From the NCBI GenBank assembly GCA_964423615.1, contig CAYRFQ010000004.1, positions 124,001 through 188,000 on the forward strand: a stretch of 64,000 bases of DNA, given 5' to 3'. The position numbers and the translations under genes are program-made. Position 1 is the first letter of the stretch. Each line of letters opens with the position of its first letter. Of the stretch, positions 45,132 to 54,195 are shown piece after piece. Below the pieces are notes generated by a model that saw nothing but the letters and a program-made list of their open reading frames with translations, was not told the origin of the DNA and did no database searches. This DNA is from CAYRFQ01 sp964423615. Lineage in GTDB: Bacteria; Planctomycetota; Planctomycetia; Gemmatales; Gemmataceae.

Positions 45132-46074
45132 GGAAACGGTCGTTGTCGAGACGAAAGAAGCCACAGAATACCTGCCTAGCGAAGAGAAAACTCCGCCGAG
45201 GAACTCTCGACGCCAAAACCAAAAACAAACAATCGTCATCGTCGTGATCGTCCTCTTATGGACTTACGTCTACAACTTGTGCGTCAAGGAGTACGGAACC
45301 GTCGGGTCGTTTTTTCGGATGCTCGACACAATCAGCGATGACTTACTACTCGGATCAGCGCTGATCATTGCGATGGGCCTGGCGATCGTGTTCGTGTTCT
45401 CGGTCATCAAACTCTACGGCCAAATCATCTCCAACGTATACTCGTTCAAGATTCTCGAAGACATGTGGTATACGGACATGAAGGCCGGGAGGGTCAGAAC
45501 GTACTTTGCCAAACTCCTCACGTTCGACCAACAGCCCACCCCGCACCGGTCGTGTCCGGAACACGGAGCGTCGATCTTGTTTTCGTTCGCGTTCATTTAC
45601 TTCATGAGTTGGGTCGATGTGGTCCTCTTCAGCGAAGCACTCTTCTTTGTGTCATGGAGTGCGGGTGTAGACTTGCCGATCACTCGAAATAACATGTTAT
45701 TGATGCCGACGCTGGCATTGGCGATTCCGTTTTCCTCGCGGGTCATGGCGTATCTACGATATCCCTACGCCATCGACTATGCCGACTTCATGCCCGCCGC
45801 CGCGTTCGTACTCTTGGTAGTGACAACACTCGGTTATCTCTTCGAGTCCGACGACCAAAAATTCTTCCTTCACACGATTTATCAAAACCCGGAGTATCTT
45901 GCGGCGTTTCTAAGTAATGGAGTCTTCCTCGCTTTCATCCCGGTGCTTTTTGAAGCCATCTTCTGGCTCATCGAACTCCACCATTCGGATTCGGAATCTC
46001 CGCCACAACTGGAAACTGCAACCCAAACTCACACCGAAAAAGAAACCACCAAGCACGTGGAACCATCTGCATGA
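45118..46074 (+). CDS. Multi-pass membrane protein
   Basis: A 318-residue membrane protein with at least six hydrophobic helices (TIVIVVIVLLWTYVYNL, LGSALIIAMGLAIVFVFSVI, ILFSFAFIYFMSWVDVVLF, AAFVLLVVTTLGYLF, VFLAFIPVLFEAIFWLI). An acidic N-terminal tail precedes. I do not recognise a family. The ATG at 45118 overlaps the end of the upstream membrane gene, and its own stop (TGA) overlaps the start ATG of the prenyltransferase-like gene as ATGA. The three genes are thus translationally coupled, which suggests a shared complex. Confidence 0.7.
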   Translation: MQSSEETVVVETKEATEYLPSEEKTPPRNSRRQNQKQTIVIVVIVLLWTYVYNLCVKEYGTVGSFFRMLDTISDDLLLGSALIIAMGLAIVFVFSVIKLYGQIISNVYSFKILEDMWYTDMKAGRVRTYFAKLLTFDQQPTPHRSCPEHGASILFSFAFIYFMSWVDVVLFSEALFFVSWSAGVDLPITRNNMLLMPTLALAIPFSSRVMAYLRYPYAIDYADFMPAAAFVLLVVTTLGYLFESDDQKFFLHTIYQNPEYLAAFLSNGVFLAFIPVLFEAIFWLIELHHSDSESPPQLETATQTHTEKETTKHVEPSA

Positions 46075-47030
46075 CCTATCTGCAAAAACTCACAACTCGA
46101 CTTACCAATGGCCTATCCAAGATCCCCGACCCGATCCGAAAACGCCACGCCGAATACCTGCGAACGCAACAAAACGAGGACGGCGGGTTCTCCGGTCGAG
46201 AAGGAGGCTCGGACCTCTATTACACAGGTTTCGCGTTACGAGGGTTGTCGGTGCTCGATGAGTTGTCCGAAGCCACTGCAGAATTGGCAGGAACCTACTT
46301 GCAAACGCAACTCAACGAATCGGCTTCGGTGGTCGAGTTTTATTCGTTGTTGTATTCGTGTTTACTCGTGCAGCTCGGTGGAGGCGGAGACGTTTTGGGA
46401 GAAAGTCCTGCGGATTGGCCTGATCGGGTTGCCGAAGTGTTGGAATCGTTTCGGACATCCGACGGAGGTTACGGAAAGTCACAAGAAGCACCTTCGGGAA
46501 GTACTTATCACACTTTTCTTGTCGGGATGACCTACGAGTTACTAGGACGGCCGTTTCCCAACCCCGGTGCGGTAACCGAATTCGTGTTTTCTCGAAGACG
46601 CGAGGACGGCGGGTTTGTGGAACTCAAACCGATGCGCAGAAGCGGCACCAACCCGACTGCGGCTGCGATCGGAACATTTCAACTAATTCAAGGGGACGAC
46701 TTTGCCCCAGAAGAATTCACAGACGTCGGCGAGTTCCTATCCCAACTCCAATCGATGGAAGGCGGCATCTGCGCCAACACTCGTATCCCCGTCGCTGACT
46801 TGCTATCGACCTTCACAGCGAGTTGGACGCTGGAACAATTCGGCCAACTCCACACCATCAACACCGATGCAGCTCTTCGATACGCCAAGTCACTCCAACA
46901 CCCCGAGGGAGGCTTCAAGGGAGGAATCTGGGACGGCAACATTGTCGATGATCAACTGACCCCCGATCAAGTCCGGGACGTCGAATACACATTTTATGGA
47001 TTAGGAGTGATGGCGTTGTTGGGAGAATAG
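46071..47030 (+). CDS. Prenyltransferase beta/squalene-cyclase-like alpha-alpha toroid protein
   Basis: A 319-residue cytoplasmic protein built of alpha-alpha-toroid repeats: EYLRTQQNEDGGFSGREGG, VLESFRTSDGGYGKS, FVFSRRREDGGFVE, LSQLQSMEGGICANTR and AKSLQHPEGGFKGG, each with the QxxxGGF-type turn of protein geranylgeranyltransferase beta subunits and terpene cyclases. The C-terminal DVEYTFYGLGVMALLGE aligns with the GGTase beta motif DPFHTLFGIAGLSLLG, but the zinc-binding His is Tyr306. In the first zinc motif Asp243 is kept and the Cys is Leu245. So it probably lacks a zinc site. It is the last gene of a coupled cassette with two membrane proteins. A scaffold or lipid-binding role is as likely as catalysis. 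Confidence 0.75.
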   Translation: MTYLQKLTTRLTNGLSKIPDPIRKRHAEYLRTQQNEDGGFSGREGGSDLYYTGFALRGLSVLDELSEATAELAGTYLQTQLNESASVVEFYSLLYSCLLVQLGGGGDVLGESPADWPDRVAEVLESFRTSDGGYGKSQEAPSGSTYHTFLVGMTYELLGRPFPNPGAVTEFVFSRRREDGGFVELKPMRRSGTNPTAAAIGTFQLIQGDDFAPEEFTDVGEFLSQLQSMEGGICANTRIPVADLLSTFTASWTLEQFGQLHTINTDAALRYAKSLQHPEGGFKGGIWDGNIVDDQLTPDQVRDVEYTFYGLGVMALLGE

Positions 47031-47055
47031 ACCGGACCAGCCAGTCCTTCCTCTC

Positions 47056-47769
47056 TCACCCACGAGCACCAACGCCCAACTTTTTCGCTTCGCCCATCGC
47101 CTCCCGGACTCGGAAAAACGGCTCGGAAAAATCGAGTTTTGTCGCGTTCCCGTCGAGCAACTCTTCCACAATTTGGACGTCTCCTGGATAATCGCCGTGG
47201 CAATGCAAACTTTGTCGAATAGGAATCGTAGGACAAGGGAGGTCGGGACTACTAAGAGGCATCTGGTCGGTAAGTTCGACAGCAACACGCCTGGCTTGAG
47301 CCAGCCAGAGGACCGGGACCTCGAGTTTGTGACGGAGGTCCAAAGCCGCTGGTGTGTCCGTGACGACGAGACGAACAGGACAGCCAGTCTTCTCGACAAG
47401 CGTTTTCCCGATCAGATCGCCGCAGATATAGGGTTGAAGAGTTTGGGCATACAAGATTTCCTGAACCTTGTTTGGCTGGACTGCGGTACTCAACCGAAAT
47501 TCCAACGGACGTCCCCATTGATTCGTGACTAAATAGCCACCGACGTAACCTTTGGGATCTTGTTGAACCGTCAAGAAACCAACCGTAATGGCACTGGCCG
47601 CAACTGTTGCACCCAAGATGACACCCTTTCCTGAAAGCCGATAACCCAATGCAAACTTTATCCACCGCAAACTCGAGGTTCTGACGAGGACCTGTCCCTT
47701 TGGACCGATAGCCCGTGTGGTCGGCGAAGGTACGACAGTCATACTTGTCTGCCGGACCCAATCCCGCAT
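47056..47769 (-). CDS. Conserved hypothetical protein
   Basis: A 237-residue protein with one hydrophobic helix near residues 45-65 (VILGATVAASAITVGFLTVQ). It then has KGYVGGYLVTNQWGRPLEFRL, QEILYAQTLQPYICGDLIGKTL, GCPVRLVVTDTPAALDLRHKL and PTIPIRQSLHCHGDYPGDVQIVEELLD. The regular strands and conserved-looking Cys and Gly suggest a real gene, and similar proteins recur in planctomycetes as I recall. No known function. It is convergent with the toroid gene at 46071. Confidence 0.65.
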   Translation of the reverse strand: MRDWVRQTSMTVVPSPTTRAIGPKGQVLVRTSSLRWIKFALGYRLSGKGVILGATVAASAITVGFLTVQQDPKGYVGGYLVTNQWGRPLEFRLSTAVQPNKVQEILYAQTLQPYICGDLIGKTLVEKTGCPVRLVVTDTPAALDLRHKLEVPVLWLAQARRVAVELTDQMPLSSPDLPCPTIPIRQSLHCHGDYPGDVQIVEELLDGNATKLDFSEPFFRVREAMGEAKKLGVGARG

Positions 47770-48295
47770 AGTTGCCCAGCGGGGGGAGGCATCCCATTCG
47801 CTTGAGTGGGCCGGATACTACACAACGACCAAGAAAGCTTGCAGCGCGTTGCATGTCCAACATCACTGAGGCATTCATAACAAATCGGGTAAGTTGGGAA
47901 AGGACTTGATTGGTCTCGGCAAGATCCTACCCGGTTTCGCCTGTTGAACAACAGGTCGATCCGCGAAGGACTATCAATTTACCTAGATTTCCTGTCTTGC
48001 TGAGTGGGGATGGGGTGACTAGCAAATTTTCTGCAACTTACGTAATCTATCGATCCGGACTCTCGGTCCTGTCGTTACAATGAGGTATACAAGGCCGTTC
48101 AAATGGATGCCAAGCTCAGAGTTGGGATCCGTGGGCCTGGAACCAACCCGAAACACCAGCGAGAGAAAAATCCTCTCACTCTCTATCGTGTGCTGGACAC
48201 TACAAACCGACCGAGAGAGACTGGCTCTTCCAGCCTAACTCGCCCCACAAATGTTTTTTTCTGACTCACCACACCCTCGGACGAGATAAAAATAC
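47770..48295. other. Intergenic region, 526 bp
   Basis: Lies between the divergent hypothetical gene and the sulfite reductase. It holds both promoters presumably. No gene, hairpin family or RNA was recognised. Confidence 0.45.
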
Positions 48296-50776
48296 ATGGC
48301 CACTGACGCAACAAAACTCTCCCCCGTGGAAACATTCAAGGAAGAAAGCCAATACCTCCGCGGCACTCTTGCCCAAGAACTCGCAGCCGAAAGCGATCAT
48401 TTTGAGGAAGGCGACAAACAACTCCTGAAGTTCCACGGAAGTTACCAGCAGGATGATCGAGAGGCCCGTGCGAAACGCCGCAAAGAAGGTCTCGGAAAAT
48501 ACTATATGTTCATGGTCCGGTGTAAAATTCCCGGCGGCGTGTTGACCGACAAGCAGTATCTCGCCATGGACGGCATCGCCCAGCGATTTGCCAAGGGAAC
48601 GATGCGCTTGACGTCTCGGCAAAGTATCCAGCTCCACTGGATATTGAAGTCGGAACTGCAAGAGACCATCAAAAGCATCAACGACGAAATGGTGACCACG
48701 CTTGGTGGCTGTGGGGATGTCAACAGAAACGTCATGGTCTCACCGGCCCCCCTCGCCGACGAAGGAATTCACAGCCAACTCCAGGCGCTGGGTCAAGAAC
48801 TCGCAGAACGCTTCGCACCTCAGACACAGGCCTATCACGAAATCTGGTTGAACGGAAAACAAGTCGAAACGGACACCAACAACAACAAATCCGACCACGA
48901 GCCGATCTACGGAAAAGTCTATCTCCCCCGCAAGTTCAAGATCGGCATCGCCCTCCCGGAAAACAACATCGTCGACATTTACTCCCAGGATCTCGGACTC
49001 TTGGCCGTCGTCGAGGGCAAGAAGATCGTGGGATATAACGTTCTCGTCGGCGGCGGCATGGGACGCACCACAGGCAAAGACGAAACGTTCCCACAAATCA
49101 GCAAACCAATTTGCTACGTCCCCGTCGAAGAGGTGACCAAAGCTGCCGAGGCCGTCATCAAGATTTTCCGCGACCACGGCAACCGCCAGAATCGCAAACG
49201 AGCGAGGATCAAGTACGTCGTACACGATTGGGGCATCGAGAAGTTTCGCGAGGTCATGGCCGAATACATGGGAAAGTCTATTGAACTGCCCAAAGACGTG
49301 GAAGTCACGGACTTCGACTTGTCACTCGGATGGCAACCACAGGGTGACGGAAAATATTGGTATGGGATCAGCATTGCGAACGGTCGGATCAAGGACGAAG
49401 GCGACTTCCAACTCATGTCCGCCATCCGGAAGATCGTACGCAAACTCAAGCCGGAAGTTCGCCTCACTCCCATGCAGGACATTCTGTTGTGTAATCTCGA
49501 CGCTGGCATGAAACCCGAGGTCGAGAAAATCCTCAAGAAACACAACGTACCACTTCCGAACAAACTCTCGAAGGCCCAAACGTTTAGTATGGCGTGTCCG
49601 GCGATCCCTACTTGCGGACTCGCGATCTCGGAATCGGAACGTGCCTTACCGAACGTGATCAAAGAGTTGGATGCCGAGTTGACCACCCTGGGACTCAACA
49701 AAGATACGATATCCGTCCGGATGACGGGTTGCCCGAATGGGTGCGTTCGCCCATACCAAAGCGACATCGGTCTGGTCGGTCGAAGCGGAAACAAATACAC
49801 CCTGCTCGTCGGTGGGCACACAAACGGACATCGGCTAAACTTTATCCTGTTCGACCTTGTCCCAATCGATGAGATCGTTCCGTTGCTGTCACCTATTTTC
49901 AGGGCCTTCAAGAAAGATCGGCAAGAAAAAGAGACGTTCGGAGACTACTGCCAACGACTCGGAGTCGAGCGGCTCCACAAACTCCTCGCCAAAGAACTCG
50001 ATCAAATGGGCGAAGCAGAACGCAAGAAGCGAATCCCCGAGAAGAGTGAAATCGCACCTGAGTTCTCACGAACACCGTTGCCCGTGATGGCAGCGGGCAC
50101 TCCCGCCCCAACTCCCCTCAAAGTGTCATCCAACGGAAAGAACGAAGCCAAGGCCAAACCCGCTCCACAACCAGAAAACCCAAAAGGTGTTGATGACGGC
50201 CTGCCGGAGCAAAACCGACCAGAAAACGCAAAAGATTCTGACGATAGCCTGCCCCCTGGCCGCACAGCGCCCCCCGTGGGGGAGGAACGACCCCGCGATA
50301 GCGGCCCGGACACAACAAACCGACCAAGAAGCACACCAAAACCCGAAACAAAACCAACGACCGAGGCACCGCAAGCATTTATGGAATCCGAGACGTTCCT
50401 TGTTGGAGAAACCGGAGAAGAACTTAAAGACTACACGATCCACTATGCCGGAGACGGAACCGTCCGTGAAACGGTCGTCTACTTCTACCAAAGCGGGCGC
50501 GCGGCACAGAGTGAACCGGACGAACCGCTGGTCCGGACCGAGTCGTTCGTTGGGCAAGTTGATCCGGCCAAACTCAACCAAGCCCGGAAGCTGAGCGAAG
50601 TCCACCACGTCGGAGAACACGGCCACGAACGCAAAGATAAATGCGTCGAGTACGGCAAAAACGGAAAGGTGAAACGAACGGTCGTTTATCTTTACGAAGA
50701 TGGTAAACGAGCGCACGAGGTCCCGACGAAAGCTGCCATTCGACGAGAGAAAGTCTATTTAGGAGAAGTGAAGTAA
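48296..50776 (+). CDS. Sulfite/nitrite reductase hemoprotein with extra C-terminal repeats
   Basis: An 826-residue protein. Residues 1-580 are a ferredoxin-type sulfite/nitrite reductase: ESQYLRGTLAQEL, GKYYMFMVRCKIPGG, LTSRQSIQLHWILK, TLGGCGDVNRNVM, VYLPRKFKIGIALPE, and the siroheme-4Fe4S Cys pattern ACPAIPTCGLAISESER (Cys434, Cys440) with TGCPNGCVRPY (Cys479, Cys483). The Arg/Lys of the anion site lie in LTSRQS and VRCKI. It reduces sulfite to sulfide (six electrons) for cysteine synthesis; nitrite is possible. From about 600 the chain becomes Pro/Lys/Asp-rich and disordered. Two ~40-residue repeats (about 699-738 and 768-807) close it. Other members end near 570. Regulation is not visible. 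Confidence 0.9.
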   Translation: MATDATKLSPVETFKEESQYLRGTLAQELAAESDHFEEGDKQLLKFHGSYQQDDREARAKRRKEGLGKYYMFMVRCKIPGGVLTDKQYLAMDGIAQRFAKGTMRLTSRQSIQLHWILKSELQETIKSINDEMVTTLGGCGDVNRNVMVSPAPLADEGIHSQLQALGQELAERFAPQTQAYHEIWLNGKQVETDTNNNKSDHEPIYGKVYLPRKFKIGIALPENNIVDIYSQDLGLLAVVEGKKIVGYNVLVGGGMGRTTGKDETFPQISKPICYVPVEEVTKAAEAVIKIFRDHGNRQNRKRARIKYVVHDWGIEKFREVMAEYMGKSIELPKDVEVTDFDLSLGWQPQGDGKYWYGISIANGRIKDEGDFQLMSAIRKIVRKLKPEVRLTPMQDILLCNLDAGMKPEVEKILKKHNVPLPNKLSKAQTFSMACPAIPTCGLAISESERALPNVIKELDAELTTLGLNKDTISVRMTGCPNGCVRPYQSDIGLVGRSGNKYTLLVGGHTNGHRLNFILFDLVPIDEIVPLLSPIFRAFKKDRQEKETFGDYCQRLGVERLHKLLAKELDQMGEAERKKRIPEKSEIAPEFSRTPLPVMAAGTPAPTPLKVSSNGKNEAKAKPAPQPENPKGVDDGLPEQNRPENAKDSDDSLPPGRTAPPVGEERPRDSGPDTTNRPRSTPKPETKPTTEAPQAFMESETFLVGETGEELKDYTIHYAGDGTVRETVVYFYQSGRAAQSEPDEPLVRTESFVGQVDPAKLNQARKLSEVHHVGEHGHERKDKCVEYGKNGKVKRTVVYLYEDGKRAHEVPTKAAIRREKVYLGEVK

Positions 50777-51009
50777 CAACAAACGAGTTGGTTCTCAAGT
50801 GGTTTGCGACCGGTTCTGACATTGGCGGGAGGGCATAAGGTGTAACTTCGTCGCAAATTCCTTCTCACACCAAAAACCTTTGACGCGGTGGTAACGTCGT
50901 TCACAATAGTATTGTGATACCGTCTTGACGATCCACGAAAGCCATGCCAACCCAGGCTCCGGATCGATTTCTGCGGGAGTTACCACAACAGCCCGCCGGA
51001 GTTACAACC

Positions 51010-51543
51010 ATGACGTTGTCCCGTTTTTCGATTGCTGCACCCTTCGCTCTACTGTTCCTCTTCGTTTCGGAGACTCGAATTCTGGCGGACTTGATGAACA
51101 AAGCGTGGGTCGATCGCAAACCGCCGCCACCTCCTGACGTCGAGTTCTACGGTTTGTGGAAGAGAACAAGTGGGAGTTTTTAAGGAAATCAATACGGTCC
51201 TGACGGCTTCCATTTTCGGATCACTCGAAAACGCATCATCATTTTGCGGTTGCCTAGGCTCGCGAAAACGTCTCCTAATCTCGGAATGTGGACCTACACG
51301 AGAAGGCCTTCGAAAAGTCATTGGGAACTTGATTTGACTCCCACAACCCTTCCGAACGTCACCTACTCCTCCATTTATCAATTCAAAGGAAACGACCTGA
51401 TATTGGCCATCCAGAACTTCCCGAGGAAAGGGCGGCCAACAGATTTCTCAGCAGCGCGAGATTCTGGGGTAATCGTTTTTCACTTCGTTCGTGTGGAATC
51501 GCCAACGAATAGGCAGATCGATGACTCCAGCCGCCGCAAATGA
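51010..51543 (+). pseudogene. TIGR03067-like secreted protein with in-frame TAA
   Basis: A single frame of 177 codons is broken by a TAA at codon 58 (51181-51183). The first half has a signal peptide (MTLSRFSIAAPFALLFLFVSETRILA) and EFYGLWKRTSGSF; the second half continues GNQYGPDGFHFRITRKRII and then YQFKGNDLILAIQNFPRKGRPTDFSAARDSGVIVFHFVRV, which matches the end of planctomycete TIGR03067-type domains. No other stop or shift is present. The ATG at 51010 has GGAG 8 nt upstream. Readthrough of TAA is unlikely, so a recent nonsense mutation (or sequencing error) is favoured; TAA cannot encode selenocysteine. Confidence 0.75.
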
Positions 51544-51864
51544 AGGGCAACCTCGCTCCATCCCAAAGACCAAGTAAGAAAACGAAAACAAATTGTCGCC
51601 ACTTCCAACGGTTGACGTCATGGCTCCAAAGCCATCAACGCCGTTTGAGCGGCTTACGCTTCTGTCGGCAAGATCGTGTTGCGTGCGCTGTCGCGCAGCA
51701 TCGCCCTTCAAAAGTTCTCAGGCTGCGGACTCTTGCCCGATCTCAAGCGCGAACTTGTGCACTTGCCTGGTGTCCATCTCGCAACGTCCAGTTTGGGTCA
51801 CCACCGACGAAGTTCTCACCAAACAATTTCTACCATCCACTACCAAGGACGAGTCAAGACCTTC
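51544..51864. other. Intergenic region, 321 bp
   Basis: Lies between the broken TIGR03067-like gene and endonuclease V. The plus-strand frame of the latter is open through the right part of it, but the translation is unlike the family's start. No feature recognised. Confidence 0.4.
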
Positions 51865-52362
51865 ATGATAGCCTGCATCGACGTCGATTACCGGGATAAT
51901 ACAGCCGTCGCAGCCTGTGTGGTCATTCACGATTGGACCGATGCCGAGCCATCGGCGGCTTACGTCCAAACGATTCACTCAGTCGCTCCCTACGAACCGG
52001 GCGCGTTCTACAAACGCGAGTTGCCCTGTGTGTTGGCCGTTTTGGAACAAATTTCGGAGGACGTTGAGATCATTCTGGTCGACGGATATGTCTGGCTCGA
52101 TGGTGAAGGAAAGACTGGTCTTGGTGCCCATCTCTACGAAGCTCTTGGCCGTAAAACACCCATCATCGGGGTGGCCAAGTCATCGTTTCACCAGAACACG
52201 GCGGCCGAAGAAGTGTGTCGAGGTGAGAGTCAGAGGCCCCTCTATGTGACTTCGGTGGGCGTCAACTGCGTTGAAGCTGGTAAGAAAGTGAAAAGCATGG
52301 ATGGAGACCACCGAATACCAACCATATTGAAAACGGTTGATCGGCTCTGTCGCGACAGTTGA
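51865..52362 (+). CDS. nfi: Endonuclease V
   Basis: A 165-residue short form of endonuclease V, which nicks DNA 3' of deoxyinosine for repair. Catalytic positions are recognisable: Asp6 (ACIDVDY), Tyr43 (PYEPGAF), Glu52 (KRELP), Asp73 (LVDGYV), Lys105 (GVAKSSF), and the His in GDHRIPTILKTVDRL. The start was placed at ATG 51865 because MIACIDVDY begins the first core strand; the open frame extends to 51676 but does not resemble the usual EndoV N-terminus. It is shorter than many homologues, lacking the N-terminal helix. It is a single gene with a terminator hairpin after it. Confidence 0.82.
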   Translation: MIACIDVDYRDNTAVAACVVIHDWTDAEPSAAYVQTIHSVAPYEPGAFYKRELPCVLAVLEQISEDVEIILVDGYVWLDGEGKTGLGAHLYEALGRKTPIIGVAKSSFHQNTAAEEVCRGESQRPLYVTSVGVNCVEAGKKVKSMDGDHRIPTILKTVDRLCRDS

Positions 52363-52375
52363 GGGGTCAATGCAA

Positions 52376-52400
52376 AGAGGAGCGCGGGAAGCGCTCCTCT
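52376..52400. terminator. Hairpin terminator after endonuclease V
   Basis: AGAGGAGCGC (52376-52385) pairs perfectly with GCGCTCCTCT (52391-52400) with a GGGAA loop, followed by CTTAT. It sits between two convergent genes and may serve both. Confidence 0.7.
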
Positions 52401-52436
52401 CTTATGAAGACTCGAGTTCGTTTATTTCAGACCCGT

Positions 52437-52655
52437 TCACGCGGTCACGGGTGCATCTTCTTCGACGGGTAACGGCACGATGTCGTCGCCTCTTACCTGT
52501 CCCTTCCATTGCCGGTTGCACTTGGGACAGTCAAAAACGGCAATGTTCACTGTAGGGATCGATCCCCTCCACGAATCGGTATTTTGGCTAGGGAGTAAGC
52601 TACCAAACCAATCACAACTGGCGTGTGGACATTTAACGAGATAGCTGGTCAACAT
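52437..52655 (-). CDS. Small zinc-ribbon protein
   Basis: A 72-residue protein with CPHASCDW and CPKCNRQWKG, a four-Cys zinc ribbon. The start at 52655 has a strong Shine-Dalgarno (GGAGG, 8 nt upstream). The ends of the chain are LVKCPHASCDWFGSLLP and VRGDDIVPLPVEEDAPV. Probably cytoplasmic, possibly nucleic-acid binding. No family name known to me. It is downstream of, or independent from, the kinase-like gene on the same strand. Confidence 0.65.
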   Translation of the reverse strand: MLTSYLVKCPHASCDWFGSLLPSQNTDSWRGSIPTVNIAVFDCPKCNRQWKGQVRGDDIVPLPVEEDAPVTA

Positions 52656-52836
52656 TCTAAAAACCTCCGTGATTAGGTCGATTTCAACTTCTCGTTAGAT
52701 GGGGAAGAGACGAGAAGCAAGCCAACCTCAAAGAGTTGAGGGAGAGAAAAGTCGCTAGCGACGACTTACTATCGCAATCCTAACCACTTATTCCAAAAAA
52801 GCAAGAAGATTAGTTTTTTTTCTGTTAAATGTCGGT

Positions 52837-54195
52837 TTACTGAACTCCAGCTTCAAATATTCTGCGGATTTCGTCCCTTACAGCTTTTACGCGGTCGTTT
52901 CGACCCATTTTTTCACAACATTGTTGCAAATCTGTCAAGACTACGAGAAAATCCTTAACCGGCAGGATAGATTGCTCGTGTTGAGCTTCTTCAAGTTGAC
53001 TCAGGCAATCGCTAGCGCTTGGATAATCGTTTTGACCCAGGAAGGCTTTGGCCAACAGCCGGAGTACCTGAGCACCTTCTTGATCCATGACGGCCCACTC
53101 GGCAGGGCGATGAACGTCAAGCAAGTCCACAGTTTCCGCATATTCTCGCCTCGAAAGGTGACGGCGAGCTTTGCGGATCAAAGACTCAGGCAATTCGTCG
53201 GCACCTGATACCTGGTCGCGTAAGATGGACCGCGATGGTGTTTCGGAAGTTCCTTTTGTGCGGACGCGCGAGGCAAACGTCGGCAATTCTCCTCCCTCCT
53301 CGCAAGTTTCGATCGCCTCAAGCACTTTGCCTGCATCGGGAAATCGGTTCTCCGGTTCGACAGCAAGACAACCGAGAATGAGACCGTCGAGCCAGCGATA
53401 CTCATTGCGTATTTCGTTATGCACTTGCGAAGGTGGAGCAAATTGAAGTCCGGTCTTGATTTGGTGGAACGTCCGAGCGTCACCGCTCTTTGGCCAAGCC
53501 ATCGTGACATGCGGACCGCCACCAGTAAACAGTTCGTATGCGACGAGCCCCAAGCTATACACGTCTGCGGCTGGCGTCGAAAGTCCAAGGAGAGTTTCGG
53601 GAGCCATGTAACTCCGATTTCCGGGAGTCCCTGGAGCGAAGAGAAATCTCGGATCCGTGATGGCCGCGAATCCAAAGTTCGTGATCCGAACGACCCCCGA
53701 GGGATCGACGACGATGTTCTCCGGCTCCAAGTCGCGGTGAACGGCTCCCCGCGAGTGAACAAGGGCCAGGGCTTGACACAGTTCCTTGAGATAACGCAAT
53801 CCGGTCGGTACACCGATCCGACCTGCCGAAGCAATGTGCGACAACAATGGCGACGCATCTACGTGTTCCATGACCAGGTAACCACGACCCTGGAACTGTG
53901 GCAACAAACCCATGTCGTAAATCGGAACGAGATGGCGTTTCCCTTCGTGGTGTGGTCCGGCCAAGAGTTGAGTGAGTATGAGGGCATCGCGGAAGACCGT
54001 CGGCGCATTCGCATCCGTCAGTCCCGTTTGCCGCGATACCTTCATGGCTACTGTCCGGACTAACTGACCGCAAAAGAACTGTTGGGCCACGAAGACAGTT
54101 CCAAAGTGACTACGAGCCAAAACGTCGACCAACTGATATTTGCTGTCAACCACATGACCAAGCAAATGATCTTCTTGAGGAGAGAAAACGAACAT
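52837..54195 (-). CDS. Ser/Thr protein kinase-like protein, probable pseudokinase
   Basis: A 452-residue protein with a kinase-fold domain (about 15-300) and a C-terminal helical/TPR-like part (about 340-450; EYAETVDLLDVHRPAEWAVM, AKAFLGQNDYPSASDCLSQLEEAQ). The ATP Lys52 is kept (VAMKVS). Several catalytic residues differ: the Gly loop is ARSHFGTVF, the alpha-C Glu position reads RDAL, the HRDLKPEN loop is HRDLEPEN (Asp155 kept, Glu157), and DFG is NFG (Asn173). APE (198-200) and Asp211 remain. Loss of the DFG Asp usually prevents Mg-ATP catalysis, so this is probably a pseudokinase or a weak kinase. No transmembrane helix is visible. Confidence 0.85.
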   Translation of the reverse strand: MFVFSPQEDHLLGHVVDSKYQLVDVLARSHFGTVFVAQQFFCGQLVRTVAMKVSRQTGLTDANAPTVFRDALILTQLLAGPHHEGKRHLVPIYDMGLLPQFQGRGYLVMEHVDASPLLSHIASAGRIGVPTGLRYLKELCQALALVHSRGAVHRDLEPENIVVDPSGVVRITNFGFAAITDPRFLFAPGTPGNRSYMAPETLLGLSTPAADVYSLGLVAYELFTGGGPHVTMAWPKSGDARTFHQIKTGLQFAPPSQVHNEIRNEYRWLDGLILGCLAVEPENRFPDAGKVLEAIETCEEGGELPTFASRVRTKGTSETPSRSILRDQVSGADELPESLIRKARRHLSRREYAETVDLLDVHRPAEWAVMDQEGAQVLRLLAKAFLGQNDYPSASDCLSQLEEAQHEQSILPVKDFLVVLTDLQQCCEKMGRNDRVKAVRDEIRRIFEAGVQ

